This document shows, piece by piece, positions 34,996-46,345 of a DNA stretch of 64,000 nt. This DNA is from Episyrphus balteatus (Eukaryota; Arthropoda; Insecta; Diptera; Syrphidae). The stretch is taken from contig NC_079135.1 of the NCBI RefSeq assembly GCF_945859705.1, forward strand, positions 20,276,501-20,340,500, written 5' to 3'. Under the pieces are notes generated by a model. It saw only the letters and a list, made by a program, of their open reading frames with translations, made no database searches and had not been told where the DNA came from. Both the position numbers and the translations under genes were made by a program. Positions within the stretch are counted from its first letter, which is position 1; each line of letters starts with the position of its first letter.

Positions 34996-36959
34996 GACAG
35001 TACATTTCAAAAAGGAGGAAGAAAAATTCAAAATTTCGGTACAAAAGAAACAGATTAACAAAGAATCTAATATCTTATAATAAAACCATTTTCCAAAATT
35101 TTATTCAAGAGTTAAAAACCCTGGATAAGGTGATTTACAAATAAAATCGAATTCAATTTATGTTAAAGTCAAGATTAAATTTTTTGACTATAAGGCAAGC
35201 TTAAAAGGGATGTCAGAAATGATTGCGAATGAGAAAAAAGTGGGTCATATAATTTTGTCTACATGTCTGTATATTTCTATCTCGAGTTACAGCCCAAACA
35301 ACAAAAGTGATTTGCTTCAACTTTTATATTTAAGCATTCCTAGTTTTGAGTGAATCAACAGAATAGAAATTTAAATATATTTTTAGCACAAAATCAACAA
35401 TATGGAAAATTTTTTTCCCAAAAAGTATTTTTTGAACCATCATTAACGTTAACTGTGTTAAAACTACATTCCTTCATTCTCACTTTTTTTGTGAGTAACT
35501 GAACCATCTAAGCAAAAAAAAATTACTGAAACAACTGTTATAATAAAATATTGCAAAATTTAACAAAAAAAAGATTGAATTAAATTTTTTTTTTAAACCT
35601 TTTTTTTAATGAATCCTAGAATTTCTCTGAAGTTTTCTATTTAAATGTGGATACATTTTTTTCTCAGAAAGCCATACCAATTTTTTTCTTTTTTTTTGAA
35701 AATGTTTGTTTAACTCTGATATAATATTTTTTTTTTATTCTTATCCACACCACTTTTTAATTTCTTTGTAGAAGTTTATTTTAATGTTAATCACAGATAC
35801 GCCTTCTTCTATATTTTTTTAAAGTCCCAGTAGTTTCTGAGAATTGATAAGCTTTATTGGGTTTATCTTCTGGATTAAGAATCTTCATGTACTTAAATCT
35901 TATTTTTGACAAAGCAATATTGCTTTTTGTTTTAATAAAATTCATTAACAAAAAACGAATTTTAACTTTCCATAAATCTGTTAAGCAAACAACACTTATG
36001 AGATTTTTTCTGAGAAATAAGCGATTAATGAAAATTAAAGTCTATTATCGAGGAAAAAGTTTTGGTTCTTAAAAGAATTTCAACATACTCTCCAAACTTT
36101 TCAAACTCTGATAAAAAAAAAATGAAAAGTCTAGAAAAGTTGGCAACTCGAAATAATGACAAACAAACAAAATTCCAGGAAACAATTTTTACTGATCCAT
36201 GTTTGATCTAAATTTTTCTGTGAATTCACCTCCTCGTTCCTTCAAATCAAAAAGGAATTAAAATTTGTAAAAACCAATAAATCCTAAATTAAATAATAAA
36301 AATCAAAAATTTGAATTCAATTCATTGTACTATATAAAGCTCATTTATTTTTCCATCTAATGACTTTCTACGCTAATGAGTTCTTCGTTCTCGTTAAGAT
36401 AAAAATCTATGATGACATAAAAAATCATCATTTCCTAATTTTCCAAAATCAAATAGAAATTAAGTTCCTCTCTTCACAAGTTAAATTGTCAAAAAAAAAA
36501 AAAACGAACAAAATAAAAGAATTAAATTATTGATTAAATCATTTCCACTTGACAAAACTATTACTTTTGTTCAATTACTCAAATTGTAATGAGAAAAAGT
36601 CTCTCTGTTACGACACACAAATTGGATGATTGTGCAATTTAAAAGCAGCACAGAAGATGCCTTAAATAATTGAATAAATCCTAGTCTTCTTTTGGAATTT
36701 TTTCGCCCAAAAAAAAATTCTACCTACCAACTTTTACATATTTGTGTGTGGATGTATAAATCTAACACCGGATTAATGGATCCCAGTTCTCTTAACTTTG
36801 CTAATAAGCAAAACAACGAAAAAAACAAAACAAGAAAGAAATGAGGAAAAAATACTTGTTAATACGCGTACGGTGAAAGGGGGTTTATTTGGTTCATTTA
36901 AAGAAAACTGAATTGAAATTAATTTGATATTTTTACTTGAGATTTTATGCCACTAATAA
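34996..36959. other. AT-rich non-coding DNA
   Basis: Homopolymer-rich sequence with short composition-driven ORFs. Nothing recognised. Confidence 0.55.
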
Positions 36960-37640
36960 ACTGTCTGAAACTAGAAAATGTAGATTTCTGAAAACCCAAA
37001 ATCCCCTACAATCCAAAATCTCCAAAATCCAGAAATGCCAAAACCTAAGCTTCTGAAAGCTCAAAATTCCGAAAACGTAAAATCCCGAAATTTCAGAATA
37101 TAAAAATCAAATTCCAAAATCTCTGAAACCCAAAATCCAAAATCTAGTCCAAACTCCCGAAAATCCAACATCACGACAATCGGGATGAAAACCCCTAATT
37201 GCGAACATTCAAAATCCCGAAAAAATAACACCTGGAAAACCCGATATCCCACAAGAAAAAACAAAATCCCGAAAAAAATCAAATTCCGAAAACCCAAAAC
37301 AACGAAAGCAAAAAACTTACAAAACATGGACAACCGAAAACCCAAAACCAGTAAATTTCAAAATCTCCAAAATCCAAAAATCGCCCAAAACCAAAATCTT
37401 CAAACCCGAAAAACATGAAAGTTAAAATTTACAAAACACGAAGCCCCGAAATCCCAAAATTCCAAAATAACTTGATTTGAAAAACCCAAAATCCAAAAAC
37501 AAATCAATATCCAGAAAACGCGTAATTAAAAAAAAAAAAAAAACTGAATAAAAAACCCTGCATGCCGAAAACTCAAAAGCTCTAAAACCCAAAATCCCCA
37601 AAACACGAAATCCCCAAAAATCCAGAAAGACCACACTCCG
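36960..37640. repeat. Degenerate CCCNAAAATCC-type array
   Basis: An irregular tandem array of short units such as AAAATCCCGAAAACCC and AAATCCAAAATC with a period of roughly 8-16 bp. The ORFs here (77 aa plus, 94 aa and 70 aa minus) are products of the array. Confidence 0.75.
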
Positions 37641-38935
37641 AAAATTAAATATAAAAATTCAAAAAGTCTTTAAAATACCCACATAACTCAAACAAAATCT
37701 TAGGTTCCCCAATATAAAAAATTACCCATTTCTACCCTATAATCGAAGTTTATGTTTGTTTTTGTTCTTTATCCGAAAAACAAAAACAAAATTTCGTCCT
37801 GCCGAATTCCGTTTATCGCACTGAATTATTTTTCCCGCGTGGATAAGGGCGTGATGGGACGACTGAATGTTGAATTGTTTTCTTATTTATTTATTTTTTT
37901 TTTTTGTGTTCATCTTGTATCTTATATGTATAATCATATACATATTGATATAAAGCTCTTTTTTTGCTACTTCACGTAATTGACTTCCGCCTGTCAATTA
38001 TTTTTACTCGATAATTAAAGTGTTGTTTCTTTGGATTCTAGAATTACTCTGGATAAATGCCTCCGCTCGGTTCGGCTTGAATCCACTCAAATCAAAATTG
38101 AATGGGGAATTGTGTGTGTGTGTTGTTGGAAAGCCAGCGCATTGGAAGTGGATGTATATTGGAGAGAATATAATAGCAATTCCACTTTGTTTATAATTGA
38201 CGATTGCTTTGGGATGATAGCGGGCGCTCACAATAGTTAATCTTAAAGGTTAAGCTATTATTTTTCCGCATTTTGAACCCGGGTGTGTAGGTGTATTAAA
38301 TATAGTGACTGGAGTCAATGACACACAAGGTCCTTGCTCCTCAACAAAACAACACGTTCTAAGTGTAATTGAAAGACATTGATCCCAGTTGAATTGGAAG
38401 TAATATCAAAATGAAATGAGATCAATTTGATGGATAATAAAGTCTGATGAGAAAATTGAAAAAAAAAAAAAAATAATAATCACAATAGTCCTTTCTGGCG
38501 GATATTAAATGTATGTGCCACTATAACTTCTAAACTGCCTATTATAATTAAACAAATGGTATACTGATGGAATTGTCTTTCTGTTCTGATGGTTATAAGT
38601 TTCACAATAATTTTAAGTACAGCGCCCTCTAGAGGCAAATGTCACAAACCATCTGAGTTTTGGTTCTTAATCGACTTTTATATAAAAATTATTTAAAAGT
38701 TTTAATTTGATAATGTTTTTATACATCTACTGCACATTGAAAATATATTTTGTAATTTATAATTTTTATCTCTTGGTGGTCACATATTTGTAACTTTCTT
38801 ATAACCAATACCCAGCGGGCAAACAAGATGCTTCCAACGATACCTTTTTTGTCAAATTGTAATGAGTGGTTTAGAAGTTATGAGGGAACATACATGCTTA
38901 CATTCATGAAAACCAGTTAATCACATAAAAAAAAA
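37641..38935. other. Non-coding DNA
   Basis: The part at 37,990-38,350 is relatively complex and without homopolymers, with open frames on both strands, none protein-like. A GCGCCCTCTAGAGGC palindrome occurs near 38,622. Otherwise AT-rich. Confidence 0.45.
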
Positions 38936-39545
38936 ATGTTTGGTTGGAAATATCTCGGGGACCAGACCTCCAAAAAACTTTTGGTTTTCAGTTATGAAAA
39001 GATCTTAAAGAGATCTTTCTTTTGATGTGCCACTCGATGAATTTAGAGCAAATTATTAAAAATGCAATTTTTTTCGGGAAGGGGTTGTTGTAAGCAAAAA
39101 AATGTTTGGACGCAAATAACTCGGCAACCAGATATCCAAGAAACTTTTGGTTTTCAGTTATGAATAGATCTTAAAGAAACCTTTCTTTTGATGTCTCACT
39201 CAATGAGTTCGGAGGAAATTTTTTAAAATGCATTTTTTTTTGGCAAGGGGTTAACCTTGGATTTTTTTCGTAAATCCGAAAAAAAAAAAATTTTATTTTT
39301 TTAACTGAATGCATAGGCTTGTTAGTTAGGAATTCATATCTTTAATCTAAAACGAATTTCGAGACTTTAGTCAAATGATATCGGTTTCAGAATGTTGCAA
39401 AAAAATATGTTTGGTTGGAAATATCTAAGGAACCAGACCTCCAAGAAACATTTAGTTTTCAGTTGTGTATAGAGCTTAAAGATACCTTTTTTTTTATGTC
39501 TCACTCGATAAATTCGGATGAATTTTGACAAGGGGTTAACCTTGA
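38936..39545. repeat. Three-copy repeat of about 165 bp
   Basis: Units start with ATGTTTGG at 38,936, 39,102 and 39,407. Shared blocks are ACCAGACCTCCAAGAAAC, TTTTCAGTTATGAATAGATC, CTTTCTTTTGATGTCTCAC and GCAAGGGGTTAACC. The first two units are adjacent; an extra segment of about 140 bp separates the second from the third. Confidence 0.8.
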
Positions 39546-41729
39546 GTTATTTTTTTGAGAAAAAAACTTATTTCGTCCCGGTGCTCCAGCAGCTCAACGT
39601 ACGTCTCTGCAGTACAGTAAAAAGTTGTCAAGTAAAGACCAACTTAAGTTGTATATTATCCTTGAAGAAACAATTTCCTTGTTCTAAAAATAAAAATCTT
39701 CTTTATTTGCAGATCTTCAAAAGCTTTTGCTATTTTAAAAACCAAAAAAAAAACGCTTTACCTTTGCTTTTCATTAGCAGTTTTTTTAACTCTTCACAAT
39801 AAATAGATTGAAGTTTTTTTTTTTTTGGTATTTGATTTTAGTATAAAGTATCTCTGAAGTGGACTTGATGAACTTTACTTTCAATACTCTTCACCTAGTT
39901 TCAAATAAGGAATTCAATGAAAAGTTTACTTTCACCATGACAATTTGTTTTCTTCGATTTGAGTTAAGCAAACTTTAACTTTCCAAATATCCCTTTTTTT
40001 GACCAATACCTTTATTTTGATGGGAATTTTTGAAATCCCCTACAGAGCAAGGATCCACTTAAGGTTTTCTATAGAAATTTCCTTTGGATTTTGTGTCAAA
40101 ACTAAAGACATCCTTTGTATTTTGATTTATTTTTTTTTTCAGTTGCTCTTCAAAAATTGTATTTCGACGACGACACGATGATCTTTGTTGAAAAAACCCA
40201 AACTTTCAAGTACCTTACATTCCAATCGTCACACAAAAATTCTTTACACAAGGACCGCACTCTAGATGACTGTCGTCTTTTTTTTCGAACCAACCTTGTA
40301 ACATGTGCTTTCTAAGCATTTATCTTCACGTCGTCATCGTTGTAGTCGTAGTCGTCCTTGTCGTGCTACATGCTGCTGTCGTCGTTTATAATAACCTTTG
40401 GTTCCCTCAAAAATCCATCTCTCCCACAACAACCTTCCTTCTTTCTACACATATAACAAAAAAAAAAATACTCTCTAGTGTCCTAGTGCGGAGTGGTGCT
40501 CGCACAATGACTGGTAACAAGTTTTTCAAATCGATTCAATTTCTTTGAGAATCGATTAATTGCATCGACGATGATGATGATGTTCGTCTACCAGCAGCTG
40601 CAATTTTTTTCAAGGATCGATTTTTTTTTTTTGTTTCATTACTTTTATATGGCAAATAGTGGAGAGATGTGTGGAGAGAGAAAAGTGAGTGGAAAGAAGA
40701 GAAAACGTTTGAATTTCCCTCGAGGCTATTCCGTCAAACTTTTTTTGTCGGTTCGAGGTCCACTTGCTTATAACCTTTTTGTTTTGAGAGGAGTCGTCGC
40801 ATGTAAAGAGACGATGCAACGACCGATGACGACGTTCGATTTGAGAGCATGATGTTTATTTTTTTTACTATCGAAAGTTTTTGATCGTATTTTTTTTTTT
40901 TTTTGTAGAAATGAAAAGTTACTTGTATAGCCAGCCTCTTCTAAAAAGCAAAAAAGTCCTTCGTTATATATTTTTTTTTTTTACTCCCAAAGGACATCAT
41001 GTCAACTCCATGGTACTCGTTTGGGTTTACAATAAATTAACTTCTTCAACACGATGAACTGCGGTGATTTAGAGTGAAACATTATGTGGGTACATTTTTA
41101 GGAAGAGTCACAATCCCCTCCCACACATTTGCTTTCTTCTGTAAAGTTTATATAACAAAAATGGTGACATTGTCAAGACTGTTATAGTAATTGGAAAAAT
41201 GTGTTTTCACCACAGGATTTTCTTTTCTTTTTTTGTTGTTGTTGTTGTATGTAGACTTTTTGGACCCACTAAGAGCCAGAGCAACACCATCAAGTTAAAT
41301 GCAAACGTGCCATGTTTAAGGTATTTTATGTTTTGTTGCGTTGTTGCTCTATAGGAAGTAATATATAGCGAACTTGAAACCTCTTGAGAGTGGGACGGAA
41401 TAAGGTTTGTAAAAGCCTTTAATAGTTAGAGTAAAAGAGATGAGAATGGGTTTATATGTTGTGGGTATTACGAACTATACAGTTGTGAAAAGTGAAGACA
41501 GAAAAAGTTTAAAAGTGCCTTACGATGTCAAACTTGATTAGCTCATATAGAAACCACAGACGAGGTTAGAAAGAATAATGAAGAAATGTAGGTACTGTGT
41601 ATTTCTTCAGAATTAAATTAATGAAATTAATATTAACTCACGAAATACGTGATATTAGAAATTATTTGTATTGTGTATCATCTTGGTTGATCACTATACT
41701 TATGAGTTGAATCATTTAAAAGCTTAATC
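39546..41729. other. Non-coding DNA
   Basis: The part at about 40,130-41,500 is less homopolymeric and includes GTCGTCATCG/GTAGTC triplet runs, which give Val-rich ORFs. No gene recognised. GATGATGATG simple sequence occurs near 40,570. Confidence 0.45.
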
Positions 41730-41737
41730 CTTATAAG

Positions 41738-42099
41738 TAGTGATTGGAACTATCGAATAAAAACTATTAAACTATCGATAGTTGTAAAATATTCATTCAT
41801 TCGATAGTTTTAAATCATTCATTCATTCATTCATTTAGTTACTATTTTCATTCGAATAGTTTTTTTTATTCGATAGTTTTTTCATTCGAATAGTTTTTTT
41901 ATTCGATAGTTTTTATTCGATAGTTTATTCGATAGTTTTTATCCGATAGTTAATTCGATAATTTTTTCGATAGTTTTTATTCGATAGATTTATTCAATAG
42001 TTTTTATTCGAATGAATAAATGAATGAACTATTCGATAGTTCAAATCATTCAGTAACTAACTGTCGATAGTTCAAATCATTCGATAGTTCCCATCACTA
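41738..42099. mobile_element. hAT-like MITE with internal ATTCGATAGTTTTT repeats
   Basis: A 362-bp element. The left end is TAGTGATTGGAACTATCGAA and the right end, reversed, TAGTGATGGGAACTATCGAA. The flanks are CTTATAAG (41,730-41,737) and CTCATAAG (42,100-42,107), matching 7 of 8, the 8-bp duplication size of hAT elements. The interior is a run of about a dozen imperfect ATTCGATAGTTTTT units plus ATTC repeats. It has no coding capacity. Confidence 0.75.
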
Positions 42100-42107
42100 C
42101 TCATAAG

Positions 42108-42935
42108 TGTCCATGGTACTTTAAAATATTCACCAGATTTGTTGGCTGATACACCAATTGCCAAAAGAAGTGACTATATAGATACCTTAAAAAAAAAAAA
42201 AAAATCACCAACACCGACCGTTGCGTGAAGAAGGATTACCTTTTGCCACAAATCCTACAAACTGTAGTCATTTCTTTCGGCTACACCTTTTCGGTTTTTT
42301 TTTCGCGAAATCACCATCACTGATTGCAGAAATGCTCGAGGCAAAATGCTGCAAATCAAAGGCTAACCAATTTTTTTGTTTTTTTTTTTTTTTTGTCTAT
42401 AGTCCAATTGCTGTCTCTCTTTGCCTTTTTCACGTTACTAAACGTTTTTAATCTTTTCTGATTCACTTTCAAACCCAGTGTATAATGGACTTAAATCCGT
42501 CGAGATGGAGGGTAAACCGATAACGTGCGTTAACAAATGATAGTGTATACGTATTTGGAATATGGTCTTAAAAATCATTTAGAAATGGACTTTTTGCGAT
42601 AATTTAGGATTTTTTTTTCAGTGTATACACTATACAGGGTATCTCAAAATTATTGATACAAATGAAATATGCTGAAAGACCACCTTAAAGGTCTCGTATT
42701 TAAGAGTTTGAAATTTTAATTAAACCCAATTTTCAATTTTTATTTTAGAACTGCTCAGCGGTGAGCCGTATTTCGACCCCTGTTTACGTGCATCTAACAA
42801 TCAAATTTTTCCTTTGAAAGTTCCCGACTAACAAATTTGCTTCTATAAAGCTTTAGTGGTGGTAATGTAGCTCCTGTAAAGCTTTATAGAAGGGATAATG
42901 TCGGTTGGGTTGTTCAATAGGAATATTATTACTCA
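42108..42935. other. Non-coding DNA between two TIR elements
   Basis: A 15-bp perfect hairpin (42,841-42,855 with 42,877-42,891) is present. TACAGGGTATCTCAAAA at about 42,635 resembles a mariner-type terminus but no partner end was found. No convincing coding region. Confidence 0.45.
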
Positions 42936-43523
42936 TAGGGTAAATTAGGGCATTATGGCATACCTAAGCACAAACTCAAATAACTTTACTACGGACAACA
43001 ATTTTTACTTCAATCATTTTTTTTTAATTAAATTTCATAAAAACGTAACATAAATAAATTATTTAAGAATAAAAATTCAAGCTTTTTAACAAAAAATAAA
43101 TTAAATTAAAAATAGTCCAAAAAAAACCATATTGCCCTATGTACGGGCAATATGGCGAACCCCATTTACTTCGGAACCCTTTACTTTTTTTACGTATATT
43201 CAGCATTTCTGAAATACAATTGTAAATAAGTTTCATAAAATTAACGTTAAATTGAGGTTATTTTCAAATTTAAAAAAATGCAGAGTTACTTTTGAAATTA
43301 GTTTTACATAAGGGCATTATGGCGCAGTCGGGTATAATATAGCGCCATAATGCCCTTATTACATCTGCGCCATATTGCAAAATATACACATATTCACAAA
43401 ACTCCAAAAACTAAACACAATTCTTACTTCAGTTAAAATATAACAAGTGATATAACCAAACCAAAACTGTACTCTGCGTTTCACTCTTTACAACAAACAC
43501 GTGCACTGTATACTTACCGAGAT

Positions 43524-45296
43524 CTTCTTCTTCCTTTTTTCTCGGCGCTGTTATGATCTCGATGTCGAGGGGATCATAACCTTCCCACGTTACTGCTTCA
43601 CACTAGTGATCCGCCTGTGGGGTTCGCCGGGTTGACCTCAGAAATCGGCGGCAAGCCTCCCGGTTTTGTATTGTTCCGTTTCTGAGGCCAACTGAATGCT
43701 GGTGTTTTTGCATTTGCTTGTACCAGGAGTTTTTAGGCCTACCTTTCTTTTTATTTCGTGTTGGAACGTTATATGATATTGCTTTTTTGACGGGGTTCTC
43801 AGGATCTCTCCTTTGAACATGGCAATACCAACTGAGTCGGTCGTGTTCAATTTTTTGGGAGATGGTATTTTTAACATGAAGGCTTCCTCGGATCTTCGTA
43901 CTTCTAAATCTATCAAGCTTTGTTACTCCTGCTGTCATGCGAAGCATCTTCATCTCAGCTGCCGTTAACTTACTCTCATACTTTTTGTACATTGTCCAAC
44001 ATTGTGAACCGTATGTGAGTGCTGGACGCACAACTGCGGTGTAGAGCCTTCCTTTCAGCTTAGGGGGCATTTTTCGATCACAGAAGATAGCAGAATTTTC
44101 CCGCCACTTCATCCACCCTACGCTTACGCGATGATTGATATCGTCATCACAAGTACCTTCGTTATTTATCATAGACCCCAGATATTTAAACTTTTCACAC
44201 TTGGGAAGCACTACACCATTCAAATAAATGTCAGGAATAGGCCTGTGTGGATCAGAAAATGGGCAGCATAGGTATTCTGTCTTTTTCGCGCTTATGCGGT
44301 ACCCACTACCTTCTAGAACATCCACCCATACATCAAGTGCTCGTTGCAGGGATATCGGGTCTTCACTTATGATGGCTCCATCGTCAGCAAAGAATAACTG
44401 ATGCACTTTTGGGTCCGTCACTTTGCCTTGAAGCAGGTAATCAAGAACGGTAATAAAGAGCAGAGGACTCAAGACGCTTCCCTGGTGTACACCTACTGTG
44501 ATTTCGAATTCTTCGGTGACTCCAGCTGCACATCTTACTTTAGTAACTGCTCCATCATACATGTCCATAATTATCCGCACATAGGTTTCCGGAACTCCTC
44601 GTTGTCTGAGGGCCACCCATATCAGATCTCGTGGTTGTCGATCGAATGCTTTTTCAAAATCAACCAATACCACATGCAAATCCTCCAAGGAATCTCGATG
44701 TTTTTCCATAATGATTCTGATACTCTGGATTGCATCTGTGGTTGATTTACCCGCAACAAACCCGCACTGGTCATCAGATAGCCTTATTATTTTTCGCAGT
44801 CGGCTACCCAAGACTCGCTCAACGATCTTCATGGTGTGTGACATCAGCTTAATCGAACGGTAATTATCACAGCTTCGAGTATCACCCTTCCCTTTGTATA
44901 TTGGAAGAAGATAACTTTCCCTCCATTGATTAGGCATTCGATCACCTCGTATAAGCTTGGAAACAAGAACCATGAGCCATCTAGACCCGATGTCTCCCAT
45001 CTTTTTCCAAAACTCTGAGGGTATTTCGTCTGGCCCAACAGCTTTTCCCTTTTTGGAGTATTTTACAGCCTCACTAACTTCTTCGACTGTGACATCGGAT
45101 ACTTCGCTTAAGTTAGGTGAAGCTATTGGAAAGTGTAGCCTTGGAAATTGTTCATTTAGAAGTTCGTCACAATACTGTCGCCACCTGTGGAGGATTTCTT
45201 CGTTTTCCACAAGTAGTTGGCCTTGAGCATTGTTAATAAACTTTGGCGAACAGATCTCCTGAGCATTTCTTCTTCTTTGAGCGGCTATTTTGAAGA
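43524..45296 (-). mobile_element. 5'-truncated RTE-like non-LTR retrotransposon
   Basis: A 1,773-bp insertion flanked by a perfect 17-bp direct repeat, TGTATACTTACCGAGAT (43,507-43,523 and 45,297-45,313). The 3' end on the minus strand is a short A run followed by GAAGAAGAAG, a microsatellite-like tail and not poly(A), as in RTE-type elements. The 5' end falls inside the coding sequence, removing the endonuclease; this is normal for target-primed reverse transcription that stops early. The perfect target repeat and open frame indicate a young insertion. Confidence 0.85.
43603..45296 (-). CDS. Non-LTR retrotransposon reverse transcriptase, 5'-truncated
   Basis: The frame is open from the truncation point to the stop at 43,603. 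A GTG codon at 45,208-45,210 is an internal Val, not a true start; upstream in-frame codons continue to the element's edge. Residues below count from 45,210. The linker motif HRWRQYCDELLN leads into the reverse transcriptase: GKAVGPDEIPSEFW (about 55-68), motif A DFEKAFD, GVHQGSVLSPLLF, and the catalytic FFADD at 273-277. The C-terminal part carries RPALTYGSQCW, a DRLSWYCHVQRRDPENPV block and KKKGRPKNSW, a layout typical of RTE-like elements. The apurinic endonuclease domain is missing because of truncation. No internal stop or frameshift was seen. The clade within RTE-like elements is not resolved. Confidence 0.85.
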
Positions 45297-45554
45297 TGTA
45301 TACTTACCGAGATACACACAAACAAAAACAAAGCGATATTATATTGGAACCCAGAACCGGTATATTTTTTTTTTTTTGTTTTCTTTTTTGTTTGGCACAA
45401 AAATAATAGCACTGACCTGCGATCGTCACAAGGCTAGTGTTCGACGAAGGCCAAAGTTTCTGCATTGGTTTTATTTAAATGCGAGTATTGGAAGTATGGT
45501 AGTTGAGAGGTGCGCCATAATGCCCGGTGCGCCATAATGCCCGAAGTTACCCTA

Positions 45555-46089
45555 CACCACAGTGCCCTCATTGCTTTGGGTGGTTTTTATTAGATGCATT
45601 AGAAAAATAGCTTCAACGTGAAGGCTGGATGGGAACAAATAAAAATAGTTGAGGAGATTGTCTATCTCCTGCTGTTATGGTGGGAGGGGAAATAAAAAAA
45701 AAATGTTTACCAAAGAAAGAAAAGTAAGTAAGAGACAAGTTGTGCTTAAGTTTGGTTTAATTTTTTTATTTTTCAATTGTATAAAACAAATTATTGCTTT
45801 TAATCAAATCTTTATGTTTCAAATCATTAAAATTGATATTCTTTTTATGTTTTAAATCATTAAAATTACTAGTTTTTATGTTGCAAATCATTAAAATTGC
45901 TCAAACGTTTCTCGCTCTCCCATAATTTAATTAAAAAAAAAAAAAAATTTATTTAAAAAAAAAAAAAAAAAAAAAAACTTAAAAAATTTTAAAAAATATT
46001 CAAAATTTAAAATAATTGAAAATTTAAAAAATTTAAAATTTTAAAATTAAAAAATTAATATTTAATACTTAAAATTTAAAATTATATAC
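45555..46089. other. Non-coding DNA with A/T low-complexity block
   Basis: From about 45,925 to 46,085 the sequence is almost pure A/T in AAAATTTAAAA patterns. Nothing else recognised. Confidence 0.6.
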
Positions 46090-46342
46090 AAATTTACTCC
46101 TCATATCTATGTTAATATAAACTTTTGTCTAATATTTTGTGTACCTAATATTTATTTATGTAATTTATTATTTCACATTTATTGTAAATCTTTTTGATAC
46201 ATCTTCTCTTTATATAATTTTATTTATTATACTGAAATGTCATTTCCGGCAGACGGCAGCATTGTCATGTCCGTATTTCCAATAGAAAAAAAAATTGTAA
46301 TTTATCTAATGAATAAAGGAAGAATCTAATCTAATCTAATCT
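46090..46342 (+). mobile_element. Probable 3' end of a non-LTR retrotransposon
   Basis: An AT-rich 3'-UTR-like segment contains TTTCCGGCAGACGGCAGC near 46,243, then AATAAA at 46,312-46,317 and a terminal AATCT tandem tail (four units, 46,323-46,342). A polyadenylation-like signal followed by a short tandem tail is typical of a severely 5'-truncated non-LTR copy. No coding part remains and no target duplication was found. Confidence 0.4.
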
Positions 46343-46345
46343 CTA

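Larger units (their letters stand above)
42938..45552. mobile_element. TA-flanked TIR element rich in GGGCATTATGGC motifs, split by an RTE-like insertion
   Basis: The left end GGGTAAATTAGGGCATTATGG pairs with the reversed right end, with two mismatches over 21 bp. TA flanks both ends (42,936-42,937 and 45,553-45,554). The motif GGGCAWTATGGC recurs in both orientations at about 42,948, 43,131, 43,145, 43,312, 43,345, 45,514 and 45,531, forming an 18-bp perfect hairpin (43,308-43,325 with 43,342-43,359) and an 11-bp one (43,127-43,137 with 43,145-43,155). Without the retrotransposon and one target copy the element is about 825 bp. It has no transposase ORF and an unknown superfamily. Confidence 0.65.

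Noticed and set aside
40303..40548. Val-rich transmembrane-like ORF
   Set aside because: Encoded by GTCGTCATCG/GTAGTC triplet runs; composition artefact.
42635..42665. Mariner-like terminus TACAGGGTATCTCAAAA
   Set aside because: No matching inverted end was found within the neighbouring sequence, so an element cannot be supported.
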